A stretch of DNA of 64,000 bases from Streptomyces sp. RPA4-2 (GTDB lineage: Bacteria > Actinomycetota > Actinomycetes > Streptomycetales > Streptomycetaceae): contig NZ_CP050975.2 of NCBI RefSeq assembly GCF_012273515.2, positions 7,998,001-8,062,000 on the forward strand. The letters run 5' to 3'. Position numbers and translations under genes: made by a program. Below, piece by piece: positions 9,475 to 18,792 of the stretch (position 1 is the stretch's first letter; each line of letters starts with the position of its first letter). The notes below the pieces were generated by a model. It had not been told where the DNA came from. It made no database searches and saw only the letters and a program-made list of their open reading frames with translations.

Positions 9475-10269
9475 ATGCACACCACGGTCAGTACGAGGCA
9501 TCACCCGCACGACGACGCCCCGGACACCGGTGAGGCCTTCGTGCGGTTGGCCGGGCTTCCGGACGGGCCCGAGCGGGAGGCGCTGCGGGACGAGATCGTC
9601 CGGGCCTGGCTGCCCATGGCGCAGCGCGTCGCCGGCCGGTACCGCGGCAGGGGTGAGGCGGCCGAGGACCTCATGCAGGTCGCGGCGCTGGGCCTGCTCA
9701 AGGCCGTCGACCGCTACGACCCGGACCGGGGCAACGCGTTCGAGAGCTACGCCGTCCCGACCGTCACCGGCGAGATCAAGCGTCACTTCCGCGACCACAT
9801 GTGGATGCTGCACGTGCCGCGCCGCGTGCAGGAAGTGCGGGCCAGGGTGCGTACGGCGCTCAAAGAGCTCTCGCAGAGCACACCGGGCCGACAGCCCACC
9901 GTCGCCGAGATCGCCGCGTGCGCGCACCTCGGCGAGGACGACGTACGTCTCGGGCTCGAGGCCCTGGACTGCTTCGCCACTCTCTCCCTCGACGCCGAGC
10001 TGCCCGGCGAGGACGACGGATGCGCGCTGGCCGACACGCTGGGCGGGCCCGACGCCGGATTCGACCTCGTCATCGACCGTGAGGCCGTCAAGCCCGCGCT
10101 GCGCTGCCTCCCGGAGCGCGAGCGCACCATCCTCTACCTGCGCTACTTCCGCGGAATGACGCAGCTCGGCATCGCCGAGCAGCTCGGGATCTCGCAGATG
10201 CACGTCTCACGGCTGCTCAGCACGTGCTGCAGCACCCTGCGCGAGCAACTTCTCACCGAGGCGGCGTAG
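9475..10269 (+). CDS. RNA polymerase sigma factor, SigB/SigF/SigG group
   Basis: 264 residues. Region 2 is clear (E-D-L-M-Q-V-A-A-L-G-L-L-K-A-V-D-R-Y-D-P, then F-E-S-Y-A-V-P-T-V-T-G-E-I-K-R-H-F-R-D), followed by region 3 and a region 4 helix-turn-helix (Q-L-G-I-A-E-Q-L-G-I-S-Q-M-H-V-S-R). This is the stress and differentiation type that recognises GGGTA promoters and is normally held by an anti-sigma factor. No anti-sigma or anti-anti-sigma gene is adjacent, so control must come from elsewhere. Start is ATG 9475 or GTG 9466; GAGGGG at 9457-9462 sits awkwardly for both (12 and 3 bases). Confidence 0.9.
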   Translation: MHTTVSTRHHPHDDAPDTGEAFVRLAGLPDGPEREALRDEIVRAWLPMAQRVAGRYRGRGEAAEDLMQVAALGLLKAVDRYDPDRGNAFESYAVPTVTGEIKRHFRDHMWMLHVPRRVQEVRARVRTALKELSQSTPGRQPTVAEIAACAHLGEDDVRLGLEALDCFATLSLDAELPGEDDGCALADTLGGPDAGFDLVIDREAVKPALRCLPERERTILYLRYFRGMTQLGIAEQLGISQMHVSRLLSTCCSTLREQLLTEAA

Positions 10270-10705
10270 GGCACGGGCGGTGCGGACCCAGGTGGTCCGG
10301 TGTTCTGCCCGGCCGTCCGGTGGGTCGCCCCATCCGGGCGGCCGGGGGGCGGGCTCACTGCCGAACCCTCCCGGGAATGGTTGGCCAGCGGACCGCCTCT
10401 CTTCGAACTACCTGGGTGGACTCGATCCAAACAAATTCCGGGCGACGGGTTGGATGCGCCGCCACCCGGATTTCTCGTGGGCCGCGGCATTTCCGAGGAC
10501 CCATTCCCGTGGCACGCGAATATCGACCGGAAGATCTGTCACGCGGGGGGAAGAATTCTCCCCATGCTCCGGCACCGTCTGATTCCGCCCGGCCCACCCC
10601 GAGCGACGGTGGGCACGGAAACCCGCGTCCGCGCCCGCACCCGGTAACACCTCGTACGGGTCACCAGAACGCGCCGCCCCCCTGTGGGCCCGCTGCAATG
10701 GACAG
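10270..10705. other. 436-bp intergenic region before the osmoprotectant importer
   Basis: No gene is supported. Short open frames here have no family features. A GGGG-AAGAATTCT-CCCC near-palindrome at 10547-10563 lacks a loop. I looked for a GTTT/GGGTA promoter before the importer and did not find a good one. Confidence 0.5.
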
Positions 10706-11386
10706 ATGACGGCGCCCCCGGACGACTGCCTCGCCCGCAACGAGTGGATCTGCGGCGCGTACCTGAGCACCCGCCGCCAGATCCTCCTCGACGCCGTCGC
10801 CCAGCACCTGCAGCTCACCGTGATCGCCGTCCTCGTGGGACTCGTCATCGCGGTGCCGCTGGCCGTCCTCGCCCGCCGCTGGGGCTGGGCCGCCGGCCCG
10901 GTGCTGGCGGCGACCACCGTCCTCTACACCGTCCCGTCACTGGCGATGTTCTCGCTGCTCCTGCCCGTGTACGGACTGTCGGCCGCGCTCGTCGTCGCCG
11001 GTCTCGTGCTCTACTCCCTGACCCTTCTCGTACGGAACATCCTCGCGGGCCTGCGCGCCGTCCCCGAGGAGACCCGGCAGGCCGCGCGCGGCCTGGGCTA
11101 CGGGCCCGTCCGGCTGCTGCTCACCGTGGAACTGCCGCTCGCGGTGCCCGCCGCGATGGCCGGGCTGCGGATCGCCACCGTGTCGGCCGTCTCGCTGGTC
11201 ACGGTCGGCGCGATCGTCGGCTTCGGAGGTCTCGGCAACCTCATCTACGCGGGCATGAACACCTACTTCAAGGCGCAGGTCCTCACCGCGTCCGTGCTGT
11301 GCGTCGTCATCGCCGTCGCGGCCGACCTCCTGCTGCTCGGGGCGCAGTGGCTCATCACCCCCTGGACCCGCGGAGCCCGCGGGTGA
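10706..11386 (+). CDS. opuCB: Glycine betaine/choline-type ABC transporter permease (OpuCB-like)
   Basis: 226 residues with about six membrane spans. The cytoplasmic loop E-T-R-Q-A-A-R-G-L-G-Y-G is the binding-protein-dependent permease (EAA) loop that docks on the ATPase, and V-G-A-I-V-G-F-G-G-L-G-N-L-I is typical of the OpuC/ProW family. It forms the membrane channel with the next permease. Its stop overlaps the GTG of that gene. The ribosome site before ATG 10706 is weak (GGACAG). Confidence 0.85.
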   Translation: MTAPPDDCLARNEWICGAYLSTRRQILLDAVAQHLQLTVIAVLVGLVIAVPLAVLARRWGWAAGPVLAATTVLYTVPSLAMFSLLLPVYGLSAALVVAGLVLYSLTLLVRNILAGLRAVPEETRQAARGLGYGPVRLLLTVELPLAVPAAMAGLRIATVSAVSLVTVGAIVGFGGLGNLIYAGMNTYFKAQVLTASVLCVVIAVAADLLLLGAQWLITPWTRGARG

Positions 11387-12054
11387 ACACCCTGGCCGAG
11401 GCCTGGCACTGGCTCACCGACCCCGCGCACTGGAGCGGCGACGACGGCGTCCGGCACCGCCTCGCCCAGCACCTCGTCCTCACCGCCGTCTGTCTGGTCA
11501 TCAGCTGTCTGATCGCGCTGCCCGTCGCCCTCGTCCTCGGCCACCTCGGCAAGGGCGGCGCGCTCGCGGTCAACCTCTCCAACATCGGCCGGGCCGTCCC
11601 CACCTTCGCCGTCCTCGTCCTCCTGCTGCTCACCCCGCTCGGCGGATACGGCGAGGGGCCCACGGTCGTCGCGCTCGTGCTGTTCGCCGTCCCGCCGCTG
11701 CTCACCAACGCGTACGTCGGTATGCGCGAGGTCGACCGCAGTGTGGTGCGGGCGGCACGCGGCATGGGGATGACCGGGCGGCAGATGCTGTTCCAGGTCG
11801 AACTGCCCCTCGCGCTCCCGTTGGTGATGAACGGCGTACGGATCGCCGCCGTCCAACTGGTCGCGACGGCCACCATCGCCGCGCTCGCGGGCGGCGGCGG
11901 CCTCGGCAGGATCATCACCGCGGGATTCAACCTGGCGAGCACCCCGCAGGTCGTCGCCGGTGCCGTCCTGGTCGCCGTGTTCGCGCTGATCGTCGAGGGG
12001 CTCTTCGAGACCGCCGAACGGCTCGCGCCGCGCCTGGCGAGAGGCCGGCGATGA
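11383..12054 (+). CDS. opuCD: Glycine betaine/choline-type ABC transporter permease (OpuCD-like)
   Basis: 223 residues, GTG start overlapping the previous stop. Same fold as its neighbour but with a longer N-terminus (W-H-W-L-T-D-P-A-H-W). The coupling loop is V-R-A-A-R-G-M-G-M-T-G and the A-G-G-G-G-L-G-R-I-I-T-A-G-F motif follows. The two permeases form a heterodimer. The stop overlaps the ATG of the binding protein, so three genes are translated as a coupled set. Confidence 0.85.
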   Translation: MNTLAEAWHWLTDPAHWSGDDGVRHRLAQHLVLTAVCLVISCLIALPVALVLGHLGKGGALAVNLSNIGRAVPTFAVLVLLLLTPLGGYGEGPTVVALVLFAVPPLLTNAYVGMREVDRSVVRAARGMGMTGRQMLFQVELPLALPLVMNGVRIAAVQLVATATIAALAGGGGLGRIITAGFNLASTPQVVAGAVLVAVFALIVEGLFETAERLAPRLARGRR

Positions 12055-12986
12055 AGCGGTACGCCGTTCTCGCGGGGGTGCTCCTGCTGGCCGGCTGTGC
12101 CACCGGCCCGTCACTGGAGAACCGTGGCGCCGTCACCGCGCCGCCCGGCGACAGCAAGCACCTGACCGTGGGCTCGGCCGGATTCACCGAGAGCGATCTG
12201 CTGGCCCAGATGTACGCCCTGCTGCTGAGGCAGGCCGGATACAGGACCTCCATGCTCACGGTCGCCAACCGCGAGCTCTACGAACCCGCCCTGGAGTCCG
12301 GTCAGATCGACGTCGTCCCGGAGTACGCGGCCACCTTCGCGGACTGGCTGAACGCCAAGACCCACGGGGCCGACGCACCACCGGTCGGCTCGCCCGACCT
12401 CACCACCACCATGAAGGCGCTGCGGTCGCTCGCCACACCCCGTGGGCTCACCGTCCTCGCCCCCGGCAGGGCCGTCGACCAGAACGCCTTCGCCGTGACC
12501 GGCCGGTACGCCCGGCAGCACCGGCTGAAGAACCTCAGCGACCTCGGGGCGTCCGGTCTCAAGGTGCGGCTCGCGGCGGGCGACGAGTGCGTCAAGCGGC
12601 CCTACTGCGAACCGGGCCTGAAGAAGACGTACGGCATCGACATCACCGCGGTCGATCCGAAGGGCGTCGGCACCACCCAGGCGAAGCAGGCCGTGCAGAG
12701 CGGCCGGGACCAGATGGTGCTGACCACGACGACGGACGCGACCCTCGGCGAGTTCGGGCTCGTCCTGCTCGCCGACGACAAGCACCTGCAGAACGCCGAC
12801 TACATCGTGCCCGTCGTCAACCGCTCGCGCGCGGGCGGCGAGGGCGTCACCAAGGCGCTGGGAGCGCTCAACGCCGTGCTCACCACCGCGGACCTGGCGT
12901 CCATGAACCAGCAGGTGGACAGCTGGCGACGGCTCCCGGAGGACGTGGCACGCGCCTATCTGAAGGAGAAGGGCCTGCTGAAGTGA
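12051..12986 (+). CDS. opuCC: Substrate-binding lipoprotein of the OpuC/ProX family
   Basis: 311 residues with lipobox L-L-A-G-C (Cys16), so it is exported and lipid-anchored. The mature part has V-G-S-A-G-F-T-E-S-D-L-L-A-Q, the usual start of the OpuAC/QAT domain, and I-D-V-V-P-E-Y-A, which lines the quaternary-amine site in relatives. Likely ligands are glycine betaine, choline or carnitine. It is last in the permease operon and faces the ATPase gene across a 201-bp gap. Confidence 0.85.
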   Translation: MKRYAVLAGVLLLAGCATGPSLENRGAVTAPPGDSKHLTVGSAGFTESDLLAQMYALLLRQAGYRTSMLTVANRELYEPALESGQIDVVPEYAATFADWLNAKTHGADAPPVGSPDLTTTMKALRSLATPRGLTVLAPGRAVDQNAFAVTGRYARQHRLKNLSDLGASGLKVRLAAGDECVKRPYCEPGLKKTYGIDITAVDPKGVGTTQAKQAVQSGRDQMVLTTTTDATLGEFGLVLLADDKHLQNADYIVPVVNRSRAGGEGVTKALGALNAVLTTADLASMNQQVDSWRRLPEDVARAYLKEKGLLK

Positions 12987-13187
12987 CCGGCAGGGCATGC
13001 CGTCTCGAGCGACGGTACGAGGCTGCTGGACCCGGCGCACGCCGGTTCACGGAGCGCCCCGCCAGGGGCGCGGGGAGCGGCGCGCTCAGCCCCCACCCGC
13101 CGCAGCCGCAGTCGCACCTCAGCCGCAGCCGAATCCGCCTCCCGCCAGTCCCCACCCGCACGCACACCCCCGAAACCCGGCGGAGCG

Positions 13188-14342
13188 CTACCCCTTGGGC
13201 ACCGAGTCGAATGCCACCTGCCCCCGCGCGACCCCCCGCGCGTCCGCGTCCACCGAGCGCCGCAGCGCCTCGTGCAGCCTCGCCGGGGTCAGGACGCCGA
13301 GGAACCGCGCGCCCTCCAGTACCGCGACCCACCCCGCGTCGTGCTGGAGCAGGACACCGAAGGCCTGTTTCAGCGGGGCACCCACCGGGACCCAGGAGTT
13401 CATCCGGTGGACGTGGTCCCCCACGGAGCCGCCTCCGCTCAGCTCGTCGGCACCCACCCAGCCGTGCAGATCACCCTCGGCGTCCAGCACCACCGCCCAC
13501 CGGGCGCTCCCGGAACGCAACCGCTCGGCGGCCCGCCCGGCGGACTCGTCCATGCGGGCGACGGGTGGCTGTTCCAGGTCGTCGCGCTGGATCTCGGTGA
13601 CCGACAGCCGCTTCAGCCCCCGGTCGGCCCCGACGAACCCGGCGACGTACTCCGTGGCCGGGCCACCCAGTACGGCCCCCGGCGTGTCGAACTGCTCGAT
13701 GCGCCCCTGCCCGTACACCGCGATGCGGTCGCCGAGCCGGACCGCCTCCTCGATGTCGTGCGTGACGAACAGCACCGTCTTGCGCACCGACTCCTGCATC
13801 CGCAGGAACTCGTCCTGCAACTGCTCGCGGACCACCGGGTCGACGGCGCCGAAGGGCTCGTCCATCAGCAGTACGGGCGGGTCCGCCGCGAGCGCCCGCG
13901 CCACTCCGACCCGCTGGCGCTGACCGCCCGACAACTGGTCCGGATAGCGGGATCCGTACGTCTTCGGGTCCAGGCCCACCAGGTCGAGCAACTCGGCGGC
14001 GCGGGCACGGGCCTTCGTCCTCTTCCAGCCGACCAGCGTCGGGACCGTCGCCGTGTTGTCGAGGACGGTCCGGTGCGGGAACAGGCCGACCTGCTGGATG
14101 ACGTAGCCGATCCGCCGCCGCAGCCGGACCGGGTCGACGGTGGCGACGTCCTCGCCGTTCACGAGGATCCGGCCCGAGGTCGGTTCGATCAGCCGGTTCA
14201 CCATCATCATGGTGGTCGTCTTGCCGCAGCCCGACGGGCCGACGAGCGTGACGAGTTCGCCCTCCGCGACCTCGAACGAGAGGCCGTCCACGGCCGTCGT
14301 GCCGTCCGGATAGCGCTTGGTGACCTGTTCGAACCGGATCAT
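13188..14342 (-). CDS. opuCA: Osmoprotectant ABC transporter ATPase with CBS domains
   Basis: 384 residues. Walker A is G-P-S-G-C-G-K-T-T-T near residue 37, signature L-S-G-G-Q-R-Q-R-V-G, Walker B L-L-M-D-E-P-F-G-A-V. The C-terminal 140 residues form a CBS pair (ending G-W-V-A-V-L-E-G-A-R-F-L-G-V), which in OpuA-type systems senses ionic strength. It must power the permeases encoded on the opposite strand at 10706-12054. Oddly, it starts 22 bp after lutC on the same strand and GAGGGG abuts its ATG, so it may be read through from the lut operon. Confidence 0.88.
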   Translation of the reverse strand: MIRFEQVTKRYPDGTTAVDGLSFEVAEGELVTLVGPSGCGKTTTMMMVNRLIEPTSGRILVNGEDVATVDPVRLRRRIGYVIQQVGLFPHRTVLDNTATVPTLVGWKRTKARARAAELLDLVGLDPKTYGSRYPDQLSGGQRQRVGVARALAADPPVLLMDEPFGAVDPVVREQLQDEFLRMQESVRKTVLFVTHDIEEAVRLGDRIAVYGQGRIEQFDTPGAVLGGPATEYVAGFVGADRGLKRLSVTEIQRDDLEQPPVARMDESAGRAAERLRSGSARWAVVLDAEGDLHGWVGADELSGGGSVGDHVHRMNSWVPVGAPLKQAFGVLLQHDAGWVAVLEGARFLGVLTPARLHEALRRSVDADARGVARGQVAFDSVPKG

Positions 14343-14364
14343 CCCCTCACGCTAACCGCGCACG

Positions 14365-15012
14365 TCACCCGCCGCTCACCAGCACCACCTCCAGGGTGCG
14401 CGGACCGTGCACCCCCTCGACCCGGTCGAGTTCGATGTCGCTGGTCGCCGACGGGCCGGAGATCCAGGTCAGCGGGCGGCCCGGGTCGAGGCGCTCCAGG
14501 GCCTGGGGCACGGAGGAGACGACCTGCCCGGGGACACGGACGACACAGATGTGGTGGTCAGGGACCAGCGTGATGCGACGACGGCCCTGATCGGGGCCGC
14601 CGTCCAGCACGAGGGTGCCCGTCTCGGCGATCGCCAGCGCGCACCCGGTGACCACGCTGTCCACCCGGTCCAACTCGGCCGAGGTGTCCTCGGCCCGGTC
14701 CGGTACCCGCGTCACCCCCGTCGCGGCCAGCCATGTCTCGTCCAGACCCGCCGGTACGACCACCGAGGCCGAGCCGTGCGCGGCGAGCAGCCCGGCGATC
14801 GTCGCCGCCAGTTCGCCGGCCGCGCAGCGGTGCACGAGCGCCCGGTAGTCCGCCAGGTTCTCCGCCAGCAGGTCCACCGTCTCCGCGACACTCCGGGCGC
14901 CGTGCTCGCGCAGATACCCGCGCGGTACGGCCTGCTCGTACGGCGTGTCGTCCCGAGGGACGTCGGCGAGCGCGCGCCGCACCCGCCCCAGGATCAGTTC
15001 CCTGCTGCTCAC
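14365..15012 (-). CDS. lutC: Lactate utilisation protein LutC
   Basis: 215 residues, LUD domain (YkgG family). Recognised by A-I-A-E-T-G-T-L-V-L-D-G-G-P-D-Q-G-R-R near residue 130 and H-I-C-V-V-R and I-S-G-P-S-A-T-S-D-I-E near the end. The GTG at 15012 overlaps the lutB stop. LutA, LutB and LutC together oxidise L-lactate to pyruvate through an iron-sulphur complex. Third gene of the lut operon. Confidence 0.92.
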   Translation of the reverse strand: MSSRELILGRVRRALADVPRDDTPYEQAVPRGYLREHGARSVAETVDLLAENLADYRALVHRCAAGELAATIAGLLAAHGSASVVVPAGLDETWLAATGVTRVPDRAEDTSAELDRVDSVVTGCALAIAETGTLVLDGGPDQGRRRITLVPDHHICVVRVPGQVVSSVPQALERLDPGRPLTWISGPSATSDIELDRVEGVHGPRTLEVVLVSGG

Positions 15013-16496
15013 TTCGGTACGTCCTTTCCGCCCTGGGTCCGCTGCCACCAGTCGCGGAACGGCTCCGCGGGGACCGCCGGCAGATCCCGGGTGTCGCTCC
15101 ACGCCCGGCCGGGTCCGGGCAGCGTCCGTGGATGGAAGCGGCGCGTCCGGGACGCCAGCCGCTGACCGGTGCGCAGCGCGCCGGGATGGCCGAACGCCCA
15201 GCGCGCCGCCCGCATGGCGGCCCGCTCGGCGGCGTGCCCCTTGGCGGGTTTGAGGACGGCCTTGTTGCCCTCCCGCGTCACCGGGCCACCCTCGGCGATC
15301 CGTTCGCGCAGATGGACGAGGACCTCCGGGATGTCGATGGCGACCGGGCAGACCTCGTAGCAGGCGCCGCACAGCGAGGAGGCGTACGGCAGGGAGGCGT
15401 CGATCTCGCTCTGGGTACCCCGGAGCTGGGGGCTGAGGATGGCGCCGATCGGGCCGGGGTAGACCGAGCCGTAGGCGTGCCCTCCGGCCCGCTCGTACAC
15501 CGGGCAGACGTTGAGGCACGCCGAGCAGCGGATGCAACGCAGCGCCTGGCGGCCGACCTCGTCGGCGAGCGTGTCGGTGCGGCCGTTGTCGATCAGGACC
15601 AGGTGGAAGGTCCGGGGGCCGTCCGCCGTGTCGGAGTCCGTGGTGCCCGTCCACATCGAGGTGTACGGGTTCATGCGCTCGGCGGTCGAGGAGCGGGGGA
15701 GGGTCTGCAGGAAGACCTCCAGGTCCCGCCACGTCGGCACGGTCTTCTCGATGCCGACGACCGAGATCAGCGTCTCGGGCAGGGTCAGGCACATCCGGCC
15801 GTTGCCCTCGGACTCCACCACCATCATCGTGCCGGTCTCGGCGACCATGAAGTTGGCGCCGGAGACGCCGACCTTGGCGCGCAGGAACTTCTCGCGCAGA
15901 TGGAGCCGGGCGGCCTCGGCCAGTTCCGCGGGCGTGTCGGTGAGGCCCTCGGGTGCCGGGCGTCCCCACTCGCTCATCTCGCGGGTGAAGATGTCGCGGA
16001 TCTCGCCCCGGTTGCGGTGGATGGCGGGGACCAGGATGTGCGAGGGCCGGTCCTTGCCCAACTGCACGATGAGTTCGGCGAGATCGGTCTCGTAGGCGTG
16101 GATGCCGGCCGCTTCCAGGGCTTCGTTGAGACCGATCTCCTGCGTGGCCATCGACTTGACCTTGACGACCTCGCTCTCACCGGTCGCCCTGACCAGCTCG
16201 ACGACGATCCGGTTGGCCTCGTCGGCGTCGGCGGCCCAGTGCACGACGCCGCCGGCCGCGGTGACGGACTCCTCCAACTGGACGAGATAACGGTCGAGAT
16301 GACGGAGTGTGTGGTCCTTGATCTGCTTGCCGGCCTCGCGCAGGGCCGCCCAGTCGTCGAGTTCGGACACGGCGACGGCGCGCTTGGCGCGGATCGTGTG
16401 GGTGGCGTGGCGCAGATTCGCGCGCAGGGTGGGGTTGTTGACCGCCTCGTGGGCGGCTTCGGGAAAGGCCGGCATGCCGACGAAGGTGCCACTCAC
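15009..16496 (-). CDS. lutB: Lactate utilisation iron-sulphur protein LutB
   Basis: 495 residues from a GTG that overlaps the lutA stop. The N-terminal two thirds is a LUD domain (A-E-T-G-T-M-M-V-V-E-S-E-G-N-G-R). It is followed by two [4Fe-4S] ferredoxin motifs, C-I-R-C-S-A-C-L-N-V-C-P and C-G-A-C-Y-E-V-C-P, then a basic tail. It is the electron-transfer core of the LutABC L-lactate dehydrogenase complex. The order lutA-lutB-lutC with stop-start overlaps is the standard arrangement. Confidence 0.93.
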   Translation of the reverse strand: MSGTFVGMPAFPEAAHEAVNNPTLRANLRHATHTIRAKRAVAVSELDDWAALREAGKQIKDHTLRHLDRYLVQLEESVTAAGGVVHWAADADEANRIVVELVRATGESEVVKVKSMATQEIGLNEALEAAGIHAYETDLAELIVQLGKDRPSHILVPAIHRNRGEIRDIFTREMSEWGRPAPEGLTDTPAELAEAARLHLREKFLRAKVGVSGANFMVAETGTMMVVESEGNGRMCLTLPETLISVVGIEKTVPTWRDLEVFLQTLPRSSTAERMNPYTSMWTGTTDSDTADGPRTFHLVLIDNGRTDTLADEVGRQALRCIRCSACLNVCPVYERAGGHAYGSVYPGPIGAILSPQLRGTQSEIDASLPYASSLCGACYEVCPVAIDIPEVLVHLRERIAEGGPVTREGNKAVLKPAKGHAAERAAMRAARWAFGHPGALRTGQRLASRTRRFHPRTLPGPGRAWSDTRDLPAVPAEPFRDWWQRTQGGKDVPK

Positions 16497-17248
16497 GCGT
16501 TCGGCTCCCCTTCCGTGTTCGCCAGGATCTCCGCGATGTGGACCGGCCGCATGTCCGTGCTCAGCCGGGTCATCGTGCCGCCGATGTGCATCAGACAGGA
16601 GTTGTCGGCGGCGCACAGGACGTCCGCGCCGGTCGACTCGGCGTTGCGCACCTTGTCGAGGCCCATCGCCGCCGAGACGTCGGGGTTCTTGACGGCGAAG
16701 GTGCCGCCGAAGCCGCAGCACTCGTCGGCGCCGGGCAGCTCGCGCAGTTCCAGTCCCCTGACGGCCTGGAGCAGCCTGCGCGGCCGGTCGCCGAGCCCCA
16801 GACCGCGCAGCCCGTGACAGGTGGGGTGGTAGGTGACGGTGTGCGGGTAGTACGCGCCCACGTCCGTCACTCCCAGCACGTCCACCAGGAACTCGGTGAG
16901 CTCATAGGTCTTGGGGACGACCGGGGCGAGCGTGGTCGCGAGCGTGTCGCCGCGGCCCTCGGCCCGTGCCCGCTCGCCCATCCGCGGATAGAGCTCCCGC
17001 ACCATCGCGCCGCACGAACCGGAAGGCGTCACGATCGCCTCGTACTCGGCGAAGACATCGGAGAAATGCCGGGCCAGCGGTTCGGCCTGATGCCGGTACC
17101 CGGTGTTGTAGTGCGCCTGCCCGCAACACGTCTGGGCCATCGGGAAGTCGACCTCCACGCCCAGCCTGGTCAGCAGTTTCACCACAGCGCGGCCGGTGTC
17201 CGGATAGAGCGTGTCGTTGACACAGGTCAGGAACAGGGCGACACGCAT
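16493..17248 (-). CDS. lutA: Lactate utilisation CCG-domain protein LutA
   Basis: 251 residues, two CCG domains: C-C-G-Q-A-H-Y-N-T-G-Y in the first half and C-C-G-F-G-G-T-F-A-V-K in the second, which bind an unusual iron-sulphur cluster or act in thiol redox. Start ATG 17248 has a good AGGAG site. It begins 95 bp after the rhaB stop on the same strand. Lactate made from rhamnose through lactaldehyde is its expected substrate here; see the finding on the joined operons. Confidence 0.92.
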   Translation of the reverse strand: MRVALFLTCVNDTLYPDTGRAVVKLLTRLGVEVDFPMAQTCCGQAHYNTGYRHQAEPLARHFSDVFAEYEAIVTPSGSCGAMVRELYPRMGERARAEGRGDTLATTLAPVVPKTYELTEFLVDVLGVTDVGAYYPHTVTYHPTCHGLRGLGLGDRPRRLLQAVRGLELRELPGADECCGFGGTFAVKNPDVSAAMGLDKVRNAESTGADVLCAADNSCLMHIGGTMTRLSTDMRPVHIAEILANTEGEPNA

Positions 17249-17343
17249 CGCGGCTCCTAGGGATCGGTCATCGGATGAGTGCAGAGTACGCGGCGGCCGG
17301 GCGCCAGGGGAGTCCTCGCTCAGGGAGTCGGGCGGGTCCCCGC

Positions 17344-18792
17344 TCACGGACGGATGAGCCGGTCCTGCGCGGCGCGCCAGACGGCCGCGTCGCCCCGGGG
17401 CTCGTACCGCCGCAACGGCTGTGTACGGGCGAGGAGTCGCCGCATCGACGCACGATCGCCGACCAGGCCCTGGGCCCGCGCCTGGACCAGGACGTTGCCG
17501 AGCGCGGCCGCCTCCGCCGGGCCCGCCACCACCGGCAGCCCGCAGGCGTCGGCGGTCAGTTGGCAGAGCAGTTCGTTACGGGTGCCGCCGCCGACGATGT
17601 GTACGACGTCGACAGGGTGGTCGGCGAGTTCCTGTGCCTCGGCGACCGCCCGGCGGTGGGCGAGCGCGAGGGAGTCGAGGATGCAGCGGGTGATCTCGGC
17701 GCGGGACCCGGGCACGGGCTGCCCCGACGCCCGGCAGGCGTCGGCGATCCGGGCCGGCATCCGGCCGGGGGCGAGGAAGGCGGCGTCGCCCGCGTCCACG
17801 ACCGACCGCAGTGACGGGATCTCCGCGGCCGCCCGCAGCAGTTCGCCCAGGTCGGGGTGGTCCCACTCGCGCAGGCACTCCTGGAGCAGCCACAGCCCCA
17901 TGATGTTGCGCAGGTAGCGGACCGTGCCGTCCAGGCCCAGCTCGTTGGTGAAGTTGGCCGCCCGGCTCGCCTCGGTGAGGACCGGCGCGGCCAGCTCCAG
18001 GCCCGCCAGGGACCAGGTGCCGGTGCAGATGTAGGCGAAGCGTTCCCCGACGGCGGGGACGGCGGCCACCGCGGAGGCGGTGTCGTGCGAGCCGACGGTC
18101 GTCACCGGGACCGGGCCGGCCAGTCCGGTCTCCTCCAGCACCCGGGGCGTCAGGTGGCCGGCCGGGTCGCCCGGCCGGCGCAGCGGCGCGAACAGCTTCA
18201 GGTGGATGCCGAGCCGCCCCGCGAGGTCGTGCGCCCACTCGCGCGTCCTCGGGTCGATCAGCTGGGTGGTGGAGGCGTTGGTCAGCTCCGTGCCCGCCTC
18301 GCCCGTCAGCCAGTAGGCCAGCAGGTCGGGGATGAGCAGCAGCCGCTCGGCGTGGGCGAGTTGGGCCGTCGAGCGGGCCGCGGTGAGCTGGTAGAGGGTG
18401 TTGAAGGGGGCGTACTGGAGCCCGGTCGCCGCGTACAGCTCGGCGGCGGGCACCGTGGCCCACACCTGCTCGGCGACGCCCTCCGTGCGGGTGTCGCGGT
18501 AATGCACCGGGTTGCCGAGCAGCGCCCCGTCGGCGTCCAGCAGTCCGTAGTCCACGGCCCAGCTGTCGATGCCGACGGAGTCGACCTGCCCGGCGGCGCG
18601 CAGTCCGTCGAGCACTCCCGCGTACAGCGAGAGGATGTCCCAGCGCAGGCCGTCGGGGACCCGTACCGGCCGGTTCGGGAAGCGGTGGGCCTCGGTGAGG
18701 TCCAGGGCTCCGGGTCCGACGCGGCCGACCATGACGCGTCCGCTGGACGCGCCGAGGTCGACCGCGGCGAAGGTCTTGTGCCGCTCGCTCAT
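17344..18792 (-). CDS. rhaB: Rhamnulokinase
   Basis: 482 residues, FGGY/ASKHA sugar kinase. D-L-G-A-S-S-G-R-V-M-V-G at residue 11 is the ATP-phosphate loop typical of RhaB, and I-D-S-W-A-V-D-Y-G-L-L and H-I-V-G-G-G-T-R-N complete the signature. It phosphorylates L-rhamnulose at O-1. The ATG at 18792 overlaps the stop of the aldolase/dehydrogenase gene, so the two enzymes are co-translated. Confidence 0.93.
   Translation of the reverse strand: MSERHKTFAAVDLGASSGRVMVGRVGPGALDLTEAHRFPNRPVRVPDGLRWDILSLYAGVLDGLRAAGQVDSVGIDSWAVDYGLLDADGALLGNPVHYRDTRTEGVAEQVWATVPAAELYAATGLQYAPFNTLYQLTAARSTAQLAHAERLLLIPDLLAYWLTGEAGTELTNASTTQLIDPRTREWAHDLAGRLGIHLKLFAPLRRPGDPAGHLTPRVLEETGLAGPVPVTTVGSHDTASAVAAVPAVGERFAYICTGTWSLAGLELAAPVLTEASRAANFTNELGLDGTVRYLRNIMGLWLLQECLREWDHPDLGELLRAAAEIPSLRSVVDAGDAAFLAPGRMPARIADACRASGQPVPGSRAEITRCILDSLALAHRRAVAEAQELADHPVDVVHIVGGGTRNELLCQLTADACGLPVVAGPAEAAALGNVLVQARAQGLVGDRASMRRLLARTQPLRRYEPRGDAAVWRAAQDRLIRP

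Noticed and set aside
10547..10563. GGGG-AAGAATTCT-CCCC as a terminator
   Set aside because: The arms leave no loop and it lies far from either flanking gene end.
10280..10582. 100-codon frame after the sigma gene as an anti-sigma factor
   Set aside because: Composition is random and there is no HATPase or other anti-sigma motif.
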